A DNA stretch of 64,000 bases from Bacillota bacterium (GCA_022706765.1 JAKJBX010000007.1:1-64000), one strand, 5' to 3'. Positions 52,727-62,168 are shown, counted from the stretch's first letter. Notes: a model not told the origin generated them from the sequence alone. Numbers and translations are program-made.

Positions 52727-54334
52727 ATGCGGAAAACAGCCATAGCGTTAATATTTGCACTGCTTTTGACATGCGGTGCAGCCGGCGCATCGGCGCTCGG
52801 CGGGGTGGACAACCACTGGGCGGGCAAATATGCGGCGGCGCTCTATGATATGGGCATATTCAAGGGCGACGATGCGGGCAGCGCCAATTTGGCGAGCAAC
52901 ATCCGGCGCATTGAGTTTTTGGCGCTGCTGGTGCGCGCCGTCTATTCCGAAGAAGAAATTATATCAGGCAAAAAGAGCTTTTCCGACGTCGCCTACGGCA
53001 CGTGGTACTATGATATTGCCAGCTTTGCCAAGCAGGAGGGCATTGTTCAGGGCGACGATGCGGGACAGCTTTTGCCCAATGATAACATCAAGCGTGAGGA
53101 AATCGTGCTGATGCTCGTCCGCACGCTGGAACTGAGCGGCGGCGCCGCGCGTTTTAGCGATATAGACAGCAGGTATCCCTATTATGAACAGATTGCGGCT
53201 GCTGCTGCAAGCGGTATTATCCGCGGCTATTCCGACGGCACCTTTGCCCCGAAAAACAATGCGACCAGGGGGGAGGCGGCGACGATGATCGCCCGTATGC
53301 TCGGGCTGACCTTTGACGAGGAGCAGCCCTCGGGCGGCGAGATTATCAACCTGACGTGGCACCACGTCGGTGCGGTCGGCATCACAAGCACAGGGGACTA
53401 TATGCAGGGACTGAATGTCATATCACCCACGTGGTTTCGCATCCGCAGCTTTTCAGATGAAAAGCCTGCGTCATATGAGTACAAGCTGGACGGCAGCAAC
53501 AACTATTATTTGCAGGACATCGGCAATACGGCGTACATCAGGGACGCTAGGGCAAACGGCTATCAGGTGTGGGCGCTGTTTAAGTCCAACGACTTTTCGG
53601 CGAACAACAACAGCGGCTTTTTAAACGACGAAGCGGCGCGCAAATCCGCCGTTGCGCTGATGAAAACCATGATTGAAAAATATGATCTTGACGGCATCAA
53701 CATGGATTTTGAGAATATGCTGGTGAGCGACAGGGATGTGTATACGCAGTTTGTGAAGGAAATGAGTGAGATGATGGCGGACACGGGCGCAGTGCTGTCG
53801 GTGGACGTCACGAAATACAGCAGTATGGGCGGTACATGGTCGCTGTGCTATGACAGGGCGGGGATCGCTAAATACGCCGACTATGTCGCCCTGATGGCGT
53901 ATGACCAAAACGGTGCGGGCTCATCAGTCGCGGGCAGCGTCGGCGACCTGCCATGGGTGGAGGCGGCCATCCAAAAAACGCTGACCGAGGTACCCGCCGA
54001 AAAGCTGATTTTGGGCGTGCCGTTTTATGCAAGGCTGTGGCAGACCAAGGGCGGCAAGGTCATCAAGACCAGCGCCATCGGTATGGATACGGCACAGAGG
54101 ACCATCGCCGAGGCAGGCGCAAAAATTGTCTATGATGAAAAGACGGGGCAAAACTATGCCGCATGGGAAAAGGACGGCATAAAGTTTGAGATTTGGATAG
54201 AGGACAGCATGTCGGTAGAAGCGCGGATCGCACTGATGAAAAAATACAATTTGGCGGGCATCGCCTCATGGAGCAAGGGCTTTGAAACGCCGTCCATATG
54301 GGGCGTCATTAACGACAGCCTGTACGGCAAGTAG
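52727..54334 (+). CDS. SLH-domain protein with GH18 (YaaH-like) domain
   Basis: 535 aa. Signal peptide 1-23. Three SLH repeats: about 25-65 (NHWAGKYAAALYDMGIFKGD), 85-125 (FSDVAYGTWYYDIASFAKQE) and 140-185 (DIDSRYPYYEQIAAAAASGI, GYSDGTFAPKNNATRGEA), which hold proteins on secondary wall polymers. From residue 205 a GH18 fold: catalytic DGINMDFENM (about 322-331, Glu acid), VALMAYDQNGAGS, LGVPFYARLW, GIASWSKGFE. Close to spore-lytic YaaH/YdhD-type hydrolases that cut N-acetylglucosamine bonds in peptidoglycan. SD GGAGGGG. Confidence 0.9.
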   Translation: MRKTAIALIFALLLTCGAAGASALGGVDNHWAGKYAAALYDMGIFKGDDAGSANLASNIRRIEFLALLVRAVYSEEEIISGKKSFSDVAYGTWYYDIASFAKQEGIVQGDDAGQLLPNDNIKREEIVLMLVRTLELSGGAARFSDIDSRYPYYEQIAAAAASGIIRGYSDGTFAPKNNATRGEAATMIARMLGLTFDEEQPSGGEIINLTWHHVGAVGITSTGDYMQGLNVISPTWFRIRSFSDEKPASYEYKLDGSNNYYLQDIGNTAYIRDARANGYQVWALFKSNDFSANNNSGFLNDEAARKSAVALMKTMIEKYDLDGINMDFENMLVSDRDVYTQFVKEMSEMMADTGAVLSVDVTKYSSMGGTWSLCYDRAGIAKYADYVALMAYDQNGAGSSVAGSVGDLPWVEAAIQKTLTEVPAEKLILGVPFYARLWQTKGGKVIKTSAIGMDTAQRTIAEAGAKIVYDEKTGQNYAAWEKDGIKFEIWIEDSMSVEARIALMKKYNLAGIASWSKGFETPSIWGVINDSLYGK

Positions 54335-54351
54335 GAAGGGGCACGGGTTTT

Positions 54352-54585
54352 ATGGCAGGCAAAATACTGGTTGGGCTGTGTTACGGCTTCATCACCGTTT
54401 TATTGATGCGGGGCAGTCTTGCAATGCCGCAGCTGCTGTCACAGATCTTAGGCATTACTGCTGCGGCGCTTTGCGTGCGCAAGGTGATTGCGGACGCGCC
54501 GCAAATTTGGGCGGCGGTCGGCTTCACGGCAGGGGCGGCGCTTGCGATTGCGGCGTCGGGCGTGATGCCGGAATGGGGATGGTAA
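54352..54585 (+). CDS. small hydrophobic protein of unknown function
   Basis: 77 aa with two or three membrane segments (LVGLCYGFITVLLM; LLSQILGITAAALCV; WAAVGFTAGAALAIAASG). SD GAAGGGG. Seventeen nt after the GH18 gene, so likely in its operon. I do not recognise the family. Confidence 0.55.
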   Translation: MAGKILVGLCYGFITVLLMRGSLAMPQLLSQILGITAAALCVRKVIADAPQIWAAVGFTAGAALAIAASGVMPEWGW

Positions 54586-54611
54586 TTCGGCATATAGGGG
54601 TGAAATAGTCT

Positions 54612-55256
54612 TTGAGAATGCGAAAAAAGAAGCACGGGCGCTCACGCCTTGACGACTGCGGTCCTTTGGTGGTGGCAGCGCCCGAGGAATACAGGGGGCA
54701 GTGGCAGACGGAGTTCGGCAGCGGCAACCCTGTCCATATTGAGATAGGCTGCGGCAAGGGCGGATTTATCACCGGACTTGCGGCGCAAAACCCCCGCATC
54801 GGCTATGTGGCGATCGAAAAGCTGATCGACGTGCTGGTGCTCGCCGCCGAAAAGGTCAAGGAGTCGGGCCTTAAAAACGTGCGCTTCATCCTCGGCGACG
54901 CAGCGGTTTTGGAGAGCTATTTTGCCGAGGGCGAGCTTGGGGGCATCTATATCAACTTCTGTGACCCGTGGCACAAAAACCGCCACGAAAAGCGGCGGCT
55001 CACGCACCCAAGCTTTTTGGACATCTACAAACGGCTGCTGCAAAAGGACGGCCGGATATGCTTTAAGACCGACAACCAAAAGCTGTTTGAATATTCCTTG
55101 AACAGCTTTTGCGCAAACGGCTTTTTGCTCAAAAATATAACCCTCGACCTGCATAACAGCAGTATCGAGGGCAATATTATGACCGAATATGAAAAAATTT
55201 TCAGTGAGCAGGGGCAGCCGATTTACAGGCTGGAAGCCTCCTGCTTGGCGAAGTAA
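54612..55256 (+). CDS. trmB: tRNA (guanine-N7-)-methyltransferase
   Basis: 214 aa. TTG start at 54612 gives the family N-terminus [34 protein letters not shown] binds S-adenosylmethionine; [20 protein letters not shown] and [12 protein letters not shown] follow. Makes m7G46 in tRNA. Its 3' end overlaps the convergent response-regulator gene by 34 bp. Confidence 0.94.
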   Translation: MRMRKKKHGRSRLDDCGPLVVAAPEEYRGQWQTEFGSGNPVHIEIGCGKGGFITGLAAQNPRIGYVAIEKLIDVLVLAAEKVKESGLKNVRFILGDAAVLESYFAEGELGGIYINFCDPWHKNRHEKRRLTHPSFLDIYKRLLQKDGRICFKTDNQKLFEYSLNSFCANGFLLKNITLDLHNSSIEGNIMTEYEKIFSEQGQPIYRLEASCLAK

Positions 55257-55939
55257 TAGCCGACGCCCCGGCGTGTTACGACGAAAGCGGGGTTGGATGC
55301 GTCGTCCTCTATCTTCTCGCGCAGGCGGCGGATGGTGACGTCGACCGTACGCACGTCGCCGTAATATTCATAACCCCAAACCTTTTCCAAAAGCGCCTCT
55401 CTCGAAAAAATCTTTTCGGGTTGCAGGGCAAGGAATTTTAAAAGCTCAAACTCGCGGAGGGTCAGTTCAATGACCTTTCCGCTTTTTTTGACCTCATAGC
55501 GCTCGATGTTGATTTCCAGCGTGCCGTGGGTGATGCTGGTGGTGTCGGCGCTCATGTTGAGGTAGGTCAGGTCGGTCGCCACGCGGCGGAGGTTCGCCTT
55601 GACCCTTGCCATCAGCTCACGGATGGAAAACGGCTTGGTGATGTAGTCGTCCGCGCCGAGCGCAAGCCCCAGTACCTTGTCGACCTCCTCCTCACGGGCG
55701 GTAATCATCAGGATGGGGGTGGAAAGACGCTCCCTGAGCTTTCTGCACACCGTAAAGCCGTCCATTTTCGGCAGCATCACGTCCAGCAGGATCAGGTCGG
55801 GGTTGGATTCGAGCGCAATACGCACCGCCTCCTCGCCGTCAAAGGCTTCGAGCACTTTATAGCCTTCTTTTTTCAGGTTGAACCGCAGTATATCAACGAT
55901 TGGCTCCTCGTCGTCAACGACCAAAATTGTACGTTCCAA
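55223..55939 (-). CDS. OmpR/PhoB-family response regulator (WalR-like)
   Basis: 238 aa. Receiver with acidic pocket [14 protein letters not shown], phosphoacceptor Asp in [13 protein letters not shown], Thr in ITAREEE and Lys in [15 protein letters not shown]-binding winged helix [51 protein letters not shown]. Sequence is nearest WalR/YycF, which controls wall hydrolases; fitting this, an M23 peptidase lies 12 nt upstream. No histidine kinase gene is adjacent, so the partner must be elsewhere. Confidence 0.92.
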   Translation of the reverse strand: MERTILVVDDEEPIVDILRFNLKKEGYKVLEAFDGEEAVRIALESNPDLILLDVMLPKMDGFTVCRKLRERLSTPILMITAREEEVDKVLGLALGADDYITKPFSIRELMARVKANLRRVATDLTYLNMSADTTSITHGTLEINIERYEVKKSGKVIELTLREFELLKFLALQPEKIFSREALLEKVWGYEYYGDVRTVDVTIRRLREKIEDDASNPAFVVTRRGVGYYFAKQEASSL

Positions 55940-55951
55940 TCAAACTCCCCC

Positions 55952-57523
55952 TCAGTTTATATACTTGGACGGGTCTTGCGCAACGCCGTTCTTGCGGACC
56001 TCAAAGTGCAGATGCGGACCGGTGCTGTTGCCCGTATTGCCCACCTTGGCGATCAGATCGCCCTTGGCGACCTTTTTGCCCACCGACGTCAGCAGTGCGC
56101 TGCAATGTCCGTAATAGGTGACAAATCCGCCGCCGTGGTCGAGCTTCACCAAATAGCCGTAGCCGCTCTCCCAACCCGCAAAGGTGACGGTGCCGCCATC
56201 CGCCGCATAAATCGGTGTGCCGGTCGGCGCCCCGATGTCAAGACCGCTGTGGAAGCCCCTGCCGCGCTTGCCGAAACGTGATGTGACCGTGCCGTATGTG
56301 GGGCGCGCGAGCCTGCCGGAGGACGCCACGGTCGAAAGGCTCTTTTTGGTGCCGACGCTGACCTGTGCCGCCACAGGCTCCGACAGCACCTTTTCGGATT
56401 TGACGTTGGTCGCGACGACTTCGCCGTTGACCTTGACGACCTCTTCAACCACGTATTTCTTGCCTTCGACGCCTTCCCTGACGGTCTTTTTGTTGCCTGA
56501 GGGCATATTCTCATCCTGCGTTTGCGTCGTTTCAAACGGGATATTCTTTTCGCCCTCAAAGACATAGGCGACCTGTACCGATAAAAGCGGCACGGATTTT
56601 TTGATGGCGAGCACGTCGCCTGCGTGTATGGTTTCGCTGACGCCGCTGTTCAGGCTCATCAGCTCCTCGACGCTCATGTTATATTTCATGGCGATGCCCC
56701 AAAGCGTGTCGTTGGCGGTCACGGTATAATCCGAGCCGGCTTCCGCCTTGGCGGTCAGCGCAGCCAAAGCGCCGTCGTGCGTTTTGATGTACCCGAGCGG
56801 GACATATTCCTGTCGGACGGCGACGTCTTCGACAAAGCTGACGGTCATATCCGTGCCGTCCTCTTTGTACTGGTCCTTGATTTGCGACAGCGCGGCTTCG
56901 GCGTCCTCAGCTTTGAGGGTCGCGCAAATCAGCCTGTCGCCGACATATACCGCATAAGCCTGCTGAACCTCGTCAAAGGTGGACAGGATATTTTGGCGCA
57001 GCTTTTCGTCTTCCGTCATGTTCTTGCCCAGCGCCAAACGGGGGATATAAACCGCTTTGCCTACGGGCGGGACCTCCGTGCCCAGCGTGGCGGAAAGCGA
57101 CGACAGCGTTTCGGCAACCAACGCTTCAAAATGCTTGGCATCGTCCACGACGCCCATTGGTTTGCCGCTGAGCAGCACCTCGCTTGCCATGCGGATGTCC
57201 GCGGCGGCGATCGAGCCGTAAAGCAGCATCACGGTCACGATCGTTGCCGCCGTGTAAAGCGAAACGCTTTTCACGTAAGACAGCATTTCACGCATACCGA
57301 TGAGACGCTTTATGAACAGTTTTCCGCTGTCGGCGGAAAATCTGATTTTGTATGTGCTTAAATTCTTTTCAAGCTGTTCGCATGGTTTGGACTCAGCCGT
57401 CGGACGCACGATTTTGGTTTCCGCGACCGCAACAATGTTTCCCTTTCGCATAGGTCTTGACGTGTTTATCATAACATCAGCCGCCTCGAAAGCAAAACGT
57501 CCGGTTTTTAAGTCGTAAAGCAA
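55952..57523 (-). CDS. membrane-anchored M23 peptidase with LysM and G5 domains
   Basis: 523 aa. A cytoplasmic N-terminus of about 75 residues precedes one membrane segment (SLYTAATIVTVMLLYGSIAA). Then a coiled spacer, a LysM domain near 270-315 (YTVTANDTLWGIAMKYNMSV), a G5 domain near 325-400 (FETTQTQDENMPSGNKKTVR) and a C-terminal M23 endopeptidase (HSGLDIGAPTGTPIYAADGG, YYGHCSALL, GPHLHFEVR). The zinc ligands H..D and HxH are present, so it should be active in cutting peptidoglycan cross-bridges or stems. Upstream partner of the response regulator. Confidence 0.9.
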   Translation of the reverse strand: MLYDLKTGRFAFEAADVMINTSRPMRKGNIVAVAETKIVRPTAESKPCEQLEKNLSTYKIRFSADSGKLFIKRLIGMREMLSYVKSVSLYTAATIVTVMLLYGSIAAADIRMASEVLLSGKPMGVVDDAKHFEALVAETLSSLSATLGTEVPPVGKAVYIPRLALGKNMTEDEKLRQNILSTFDEVQQAYAVYVGDRLICATLKAEDAEAALSQIKDQYKEDGTDMTVSFVEDVAVRQEYVPLGYIKTHDGALAALTAKAEAGSDYTVTANDTLWGIAMKYNMSVEELMSLNSGVSETIHAGDVLAIKKSVPLLSVQVAYVFEGEKNIPFETTQTQDENMPSGNKKTVREGVEGKKYVVEEVVKVNGEVVATNVKSEKVLSEPVAAQVSVGTKKSLSTVASSGRLARPTYGTVTSRFGKRGRGFHSGLDIGAPTGTPIYAADGGTVTFAGWESGYGYLVKLDHGGGFVTYYGHCSALLTSVGKKVAKGDLIAKVGNTGNSTGPHLHFEVRKNGVAQDPSKYIN

Positions 57524-57740
57524 AACATCACCTCTTGATTACGCCCCGCCGCAAGGGAAATGCGCACCAGTCGGGACAGTTTTTCCTTTGTAGAGCACCT
57601 TGGACGTCTGCTATTTTATACTATTTCAATGAAAATTGCAATACTTTTGTAACATTTCATCTTATGCGATGTCTGAAAATTGTGTGAACACTGCACCGGT
57701 TTTGTGAAAAAATCCTCTGCCCGCACCGCAAAAACCGTGA

Positions 57741-58121
57741 TCACAAAAGGTTGCCAAGCCCGATGACGCTTGACTTTTTCAAGTGGGTGACGCTAAGGCG
57801 CAGCGCCGAAAGCTGTGCGACGGCGTCCGGTTTTTCCCGCAGAAAAATATAAGACCCCAAATAGTCGATTGCCACGTCGGTGTCTTCGAGCTCGTTGTGG
57901 TCAAACAGGATGGCAAGGTACGGCTCGGTTTTGTCCCATTGCTGCGAGAACTCATCAAAAAGCCGCTCGCACCCGTCCCAGTCCTCCTCCGCAAGGGCGA
58001 CGGAAAGCTGCGACAGCGCCTCATCGAGTGACGCTGTCACCCGGGCGGTGTAATATGCGGAAAAAATGACTGCCAATATTATAACTATGAGCAGTATTGC
58101 CGAAAATATGACTGTTTTCAT
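57741..58121 (-). CDS. DUF4363 protein
   Basis: 126 aa from the ATG at 58121 (SD AAGGA). One N-terminal membrane segment (VIFSAILLIVIILAVIFSAY), then an extracytoplasmic helical part (SLDEALSQLSVALAEEDWDG, FDHNELEDTDVAIDYLG). DUF4363 genes typically follow DUF421 genes in sporulating Firmicutes, as here. Function unknown. Confidence 0.75.
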   Translation of the reverse strand: MKTVIFSAILLIVIILAVIFSAYYTARVTASLDEALSQLSVALAEEDWDGCERLFDEFSQQWDKTEPYLAILFDHNELEDTDVAIDYLGSYIFLREKPDAVAQLSALRLSVTHLKKSSVIGLGNLL

Positions 58122-58137
58122 GACGCATCCTTCTTTC

Positions 58138-58271
58138 AAACCTGTCCGCTAACCTTGACAGGGCGGTAAAAAGACCTGTTTACCGCCCTGCGTCACATCC
58201 GGAACCCGCCTGCGCCACAGGACGAAAAAAGCCCTCAATTTCTTGCTCATGCAAGGTTAGCGTTCAGGTTT
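58138..58271. mobile_element. 134-bp palindromic element at the end of the DUF421 gene
   Basis: Ends AAACCTGTCCGCTAACCTTG and AAACCTGAACGCTAACCTTG (inverted, 18 of 20). Inside is a perfect hairpin CAGGGCGGTAAA/TTTACCGCCCTG (58159-58190). The right end encodes the last four codons and stop (KPER) of the DUF421 gene. The end motif CGCTAACC is shared with the 47746 element. Confidence 0.65.
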
Positions 58272-58754
58272 GTTTATTTTCGCGATGTCCTTTTGGGTCA
58301 GCGGTTTTTCCGCCTTATTCGGGAACACGCTGAGCTGTCCGTTGGTCTCCAAAATGGCGTATTGGATGTCCTTGATGTTGGCGTATCCCGCCAGGCGCAG
58401 CTCCTCCATCAGGTCGTCACGGTCAAAGCGGATGCGCGCCATCTCGTCCAGCAGAATGTTGCCGTTGTGGATGAGCACGCTGGGTTTGCCGCCGAGAAAC
58501 CGCCGTGCGGACTTGCTTTTCAGACCAATCAGCGAAAAGGCGATTTCCAGCACAAAAATGGTCGAAATGGGCAGCAGCCCCGCAAACAGCGGCACGCCCG
58601 TCTCCTGCATCGGGATCGAGGCGAGCTCCGACATCATAATGGTTACCACCAGCTCGGCGGGGGTCAGCTGACTGACCTGCCGCTTGCCCATCAGCCGAAT
58701 GACCACCATGACCGCAAAATATAGGATGACCGTTCTCAAAAAAGAGATTGCCAT
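58257..58754 (-). CDS. DUF421 (YetF-like) membrane protein, C-terminally shortened
   Basis: 165 aa, while DUF421 proteins in this operon type are usually about 220 or more. N-terminus with three membrane segments (FLRTVILYFAVMVVIRLMGK; ELVVTIMMSELASIPMQ; PISTIFVLEIAFSLIGL), then GGKPSVLIHNGNILLDEMAR, DLMEELRLAGYANIKDIQYA and ILETNGQLSV. It stops at LTQKDIAKINKPER, before the usual second repeat. The last codons lie in a palindromic element, which probably cut the gene. SD GGGAAG. Confidence 0.8.
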   Translation of the reverse strand: MAISFLRTVILYFAVMVVIRLMGKRQVSQLTPAELVVTIMMSELASIPMQETGVPLFAGLLPISTIFVLEIAFSLIGLKSKSARRFLGGKPSVLIHNGNILLDEMARIRFDRDDLMEELRLAGYANIKDIQYAILETNGQLSVFPNKAEKPLTQKDIAKINKPER

Positions 58755-58849
58755 AATGCTTCCCGTCCCCTTTCCGTAAAAATATTGGAATTATGTATTG
58801 CAAATGTTTTGAAAGTATGGTAATATATTGCCCAGGGAGTGTGGCAATT

Positions 58850-59392
58850 ATGAGCCGAACACGATTTATTACAAGAACAGCCGTCATTTTAGCGCTTGCG
58901 ATCGTTTTTCAAAACCTTCGCCTTGTAATTGGTGCGTGGCCGCAGTCGACACTGATCATCGGCTCGCTCGTCAACCTCACCCTGATTGTGGCGACAGGCG
59001 CCGTCGGGCTGGTTGCGGGGCTGGTCATCAGCTTTGTCACCCCGATCGTCGCATTTGCACAGGGACATCTTCCGCATGTTTGGTTCATGCCCGTCACGAT
59101 GATAGGCAATGCTGTTTTGGTATTGGTGTATTATCTGTTCAAAAATTCCCGCTTTGCGGAGCCTTTTAACGCCTTTTTGGGCATTATCATCGGTGCGCTT
59201 GTCAAATGGGCGGCAATGTACTGGCTCGGCGTCGTGGTGGTTTTAGGGATGTTTGTTCCGGATTTGCCGCAAAAAAAGGCGGCTGCCATTGCCGCTGCCT
59301 TTAATTTCCCTCAGCTTATTACCGCAACCGTCGGCGGTGTGCTGGGCATTCTTGTCATCAAAGCGTTAAAACGCAGCAATATGGTCGATTAG
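58850..59392 (+). CDS. ECF-transporter S-component-like membrane protein
   Basis: 180 aa from the ATG at 58850 (SD AGGGAGTG). Five or six hydrophobic segments; pattern FITRTAVILALAIVFQNLRL, GSLVNLTLIVATGAVGLVAG, LPHVWFMPVTMIGNAVLVLV is typical of vitamin-type ECF S components with unknown substrate. Its last four codons (MVD, stop) coincide with the first bases of tRNA-Val. Confidence 0.75.
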   Translation: MSRTRFITRTAVILALAIVFQNLRLVIGAWPQSTLIIGSLVNLTLIVATGAVGLVAGLVISFVTPIVAFAQGHLPHVWFMPVTMIGNAVLVLVYYLFKNSRFAEPFNAFLGIIIGALVKWAAMYWLGVVVVLGMFVPDLPQKKAAAIAAAFNFPQLITATVGGVLGILVIKALKRSNMVD

Positions 59393-59459
59393 CTCAGTTG
59401 GTTAGAGTACTTGCTTGACATGCAAGGGGTCACTGGTTCGAGCCCAGTATCGACCACCA
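59383..59459 (+). tRNA. tRNA-Val (GAC)
   Basis: 77-nt cloverleaf GGTCGATTAGCTCAGTTGG..., anticodon arm TTGCTTGACATGCAA (GAC), T arm GGTTCGAGCCC, CCA encoded. The first 10 nt are also the end of the ECF gene. A 14-bp terminator follows 5 nt later. Confidence 0.96.
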
Positions 59460-59464
59460 TATAT

Positions 59465-59499
59465 AAACCCTTGTAAACATTTGTTTATAAGGGTTTTAA
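59465..59499 (+). terminator. terminator after tRNA-Val
   Basis: AAACCCTTGTAAAC/GTTTATAAGGGTTT, 14-bp stem with one G-U pair, then TTTTAATTT. Confidence 0.8.
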
Positions 59500-59759
59500 T
59501 TTATCTGGGGACGGATATAAATTCCTTGGCAAAGGTGCGGCTATTGCACGTTTGAAAAAATGATTGTATCAAACCTGTCCTTCGGGAATACAAATAACCG
59601 TATGGAGAGCGTCCTATTTACTGCGGGCGGTGCGTCTGCCGTCCCCGATGCGCTCGGCGCATACGGTAAACGCGCGATACTCAAAGCCTATGTGGAACGT
59701 TAGGCAAGACAATTCAAATATGAACACATTTTTGAATTGCCTTGCATAAGGGGATGTGA
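59500..59759. other. gap between tRNA-Val and ispD
   Basis: It holds a copy of the dispersed repeat (ATTCCTTGGCAAAGG, 59521-59535). An inverted repeat CCGTATG/CATACGG spans 59599-59668, and a hairpin (GCAAGACAATTCAAA/TTTGAATTGCCTTGC, 59704-59746) lies just before ispD. A 47-codon frame (59560-59703) lacks an SD and is not called. Confidence 0.5.
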
Positions 59760-60485
59760 ATGTTGAATTTCTTTAAAAAGGAAGCCCGTCGGCCAAAAAC
59801 CGCCGCAATCATCGTTGCGGCAGGGCAAAGCACGCGCATGAACGGGCAAAGCAAGCAGTTTGCGGAGCTTTTGGGCAAGCCTGTGCTGGCATATGCGCTC
59901 GAAGCCTTCGAGCAGTCGCCGTCGGTGGACGAGATTTATGTGGTCTGCCGTGAGCACGACATCCTGCTGGTGTCGGACATCGTCGGGCATTTCGGCATCA
60001 CCAAGGCGGTCAGCATCCTTCCGGGCGGGGCGACCCGCTGCGAGAGCGTGCGGTGCGGGCTGGACGCGGCGGGCGGCTGTGACTTCATCGCCATCCACGA
60101 CGGCGCAAGACCCTGCATCCTGCCCGAGCATATCGATGCAGCGGTTGCGGCTGCGCAGCAGTGCGGTGCGGCTGCGCTCGGCGTCCCTGTGGCGGACACC
60201 TTAAAAGCCGTGGGCGAGGACGGCGTGATCACCGGCACGCTCGACAGGCAGGGCGTGTGGCAGATCCAAACGCCGCAGGTCTTTGCGGGTGAGCTGATTC
60301 GCAGCGCACACCAAAACGCACTGGAAAAGCACATTGAGGCGACCGACGATTGTTTGCTGGCGGAAGCCGTCGGCGCAAGGGTATTGGTCGTCGAGGGCTC
60401 GCCGGACAACATCAAAATCACCAGACCCGACGATTTGCTTTTGGCAAGCGGCATTTTGCTGCAAAGAGGCGGGGTGGTGCTGTGA
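59760..60485 (+). CDS. ispD: 2-C-methyl-D-erythritol 4-phosphate cytidylyltransferase
   Basis: 241 aa. Transfers CMP to MEP in the non-mevalonate isoprenoid pathway. CTP-binding loop [60 protein letters not shown] short basic N-terminal extension ([13 protein letters not shown]) precedes the fold. SD AAGGGGATG. Overlaps ispF by 4 nt. Confidence 0.95.
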   Translation: MLNFFKKEARRPKTAAIIVAAGQSTRMNGQSKQFAELLGKPVLAYALEAFEQSPSVDEIYVVCREHDILLVSDIVGHFGITKAVSILPGGATRCESVRCGLDAAGGCDFIAIHDGARPCILPEHIDAAVAAAQQCGAAALGVPVADTLKAVGEDGVITGTLDRQGVWQIQTPQVFAGELIRSAHQNALEKHIEATDDCLLAEAVGARVLVVEGSPDNIKITRPDDLLLASGILLQRGGVVL

Positions 60486-60973
60486 GAGCGGGCATCGGTT
60501 ATGACGTCCACAGGCTTGAAAAGGGCAGGCGGCTCGTGCTGGGCGGCGTGGAAATCCCCTATGAATACGGGCTTTTGGGGCATTCGGACGCGGACGTTTT
60601 GGCGCACGCCGTGATGGACGCCCTGCTCGGGGCGGCGGCGCTCGGCGACATCGGCAGGTATTTTCCCGACACCGACGGGAAATATAAAGATATATCCAGC
60701 ATGGTTTTGTTGGGAAACGTCGGGGACATGCTTGCCCAAAGAGGCTTTGCTATTTGCAACATCGACACGGTCGTTGCGGCGCAGCGTCCCAAGCTTGCCC
60801 CGTATATCGACCGGATGTGCGGCAACATGGCAACGGCGCTTGGCATAGCGGCTGACCGTGTTTCGGTCAAGGCGACCACAACTGAGGGGCTTGGGTTCGA
60901 GGGCAGAATGGAAGGCATTTCAGCCCGGGCAATATGTATCATCGAAAGGAATGATCAGGATGTATCAAAATGA
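60482..60973 (+). CDS. ispF: 2-C-methyl-D-erythritol 2,4-cyclodiphosphate synthase
   Basis: 163 aa from GTG 60482 (GTGA overlap with ispD). [13 protein letters not shown] carries the Asp and His zinc ligands, [20 protein letters not shown] the others; then [18 protein letters not shown] and [20 protein letters not shown]. Forms MEcPP from CDP-ME2P. ispD and ispF are often neighbours or fused. Confidence 0.96.
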   Translation: MRAGIGYDVHRLEKGRRLVLGGVEIPYEYGLLGHSDADVLAHAVMDALLGAAALGDIGRYFPDTDGKYKDISSMVLLGNVGDMLAQRGFAICNIDTVVAAQRPKLAPYIDRMCGNMATALGIAADRVSVKATTTEGLGFEGRMEGISARAICIIERNDQDVSK

Positions 60974-61655
60974 CAACTTTTCCACGCAGTATCAGCTTGA
61001 CACACAGACGGCGCTGAACGCTTATATCGTCAAGGTGTTCGGCATTATGTTCGCAGGGCTTGCGCTGACGGCGGCGACCGCCCTGTACTTTGCGGCAAGC
61101 GGGCTTGTCGTGCGGATGGGCGCGTTTATCTATGTGCTGTTCATTGCCGAATTTGCGCTGGTGGTTGGGCTCACCGCCTCCCTCGGCAAAATCCGCTACG
61201 GCACGGCGGTAACGATGTTTTTAGTCTATTCGCTGCTGAACGGAATCACGCTGTCGGTGATTTTCTATGTGTACCCGGTGGCGAACATCGGTCTGGCGTT
61301 TGTCGTCACGGCGGCGGCGTTCGGGATCATGACCCTTTACGGCGCCCTCACCGGGACCGATCTGACGGGTTTTGGCAATTTAGCGGGCATGCTGCTGGTC
61401 GGCGGCATTTTGACGATGGTCGTGAATATTTTCCTGAAAAGTTCACAGCTGGACTACATCGTGTCGCTGGTAATGCTGGTGGTGTTCGTCGGGCTGGTGG
61501 CATATGACACGCAAAAGCTCAAAGGCTATTTCTACGCCACGCAAAACGACGCCGCCATGCAAAAGAAGCTGGGCGTACACGGCGCATTGTCGCTGTATTT
61601 AGACTTCATCAATATTTTCCTGTTGCTGCTTCGCCTGTTCGGCAGGAGACGGTAG
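60960..61655 (+). CDS. Bax inhibitor-1/YccA-family membrane protein
   Basis: 231 aa from the ATG at 60960 (SD AAAGGA). Seven hydrophobic segments. Family features: [20 protein letters not shown] at the start, [35 protein letters not shown] with the conserved Asp, and [22 protein letters not shown]-1-type proteins are pH-sensitive calcium leak channels in the one structurally studied bacterial case; the role here is unknown. Overlaps ispF by 14 nt. Confidence 0.9.
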   Translation: MYQNDNFSTQYQLDTQTALNAYIVKVFGIMFAGLALTAATALYFAASGLVVRMGAFIYVLFIAEFALVVGLTASLGKIRYGTAVTMFLVYSLLNGITLSVIFYVYPVANIGLAFVVTAAAFGIMTLYGALTGTDLTGFGNLAGMLLVGGILTMVVNIFLKSSQLDYIVSLVMLVVFVGLVAYDTQKLKGYFYATQNDAAMQKKLGVHGALSLYLDFINIFLLLLRLFGRRR

Positions 61656-61658
61656 ACC

Positions 61659-62168
61659 ATGGGAATGATCATCAAAAAGGGCTTTAAGCTGATTGTTATG
61701 CATCTTATGACGCTTGCGCTGACGTTCTTCTTTACCATCGCGATGGGGTATTTTGTGCAAAGATGGGGGTTTTTGCCCGTGTCGGTCGTGATGATGCCTT
61801 TTTACTTTGCGTTGTTTTATCAAGAGGGCTGGAAGTGGGGCAGGGTCGAGGGCAAGCCCTACCACCCTGTAAAGGCGACCCCTTTGCGTGCGCTGGCGGC
61901 ATCGGTCGTGCCGGGCGTTGTTCCCGCTTTCTTTATCATAGCGTCGCTGACCGGCATCAGTTATCCGACCGTCGGCACAGCGCAAAAGCTGTGGTATTTT
62001 GCGTTTATCGGGTTCTTTGAACAAAGGGACTTTTTTTCGTTGTCCGAGCTGCTGATAGCGGCGGCGGTGATGCCGGCTGCCGTCACCGCCGGCTATTGGG
62101 CAGGCATGAAGAACTTTGTGCTGTTCGACAGGCTGTTTCCCCAAAAAAAGTCCGCAAAAAAACCATGA
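61659..62168 (+). CDS. membrane protein of unknown function
   Basis: 169 aa, four hydrophobic segments (LIVMHLMTLALTFFFTIAMG; GFLPVSVVMMPFYFALFYQ; SVVPGVVPAFFIIASL; LLIAAAVMPAAVTAGYW) and a basic end KKSAKKP. Three nt after the BI-1 gene, so co-transcribed. I do not recognise a family. Confidence 0.65.
   Translation: MGMIIKKGFKLIVMHLMTLALTFFFTIAMGYFVQRWGFLPVSVVMMPFYFALFYQEGWKWGRVEGKPYHPVKATPLRALAASVVPGVVPAFFIIASLTGISYPTVGTAQKLWYFAFIGFFEQRDFFSLSELLIAAAVMPAAVTAGYWAGMKNFVLFDRLFPQKKSAKKP

Noticed and set aside
54612-55154. Minus-strand frame opposite trmB (54642-55154)
   Set aside because: Antisense shadow of a well-conserved methyltransferase gene.
59560-59703. 47-codon frame between tRNA-Val and ispD
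   Set aside because: No ribosome binding site, overlaps an inverted repeat, and no recognisable motif.
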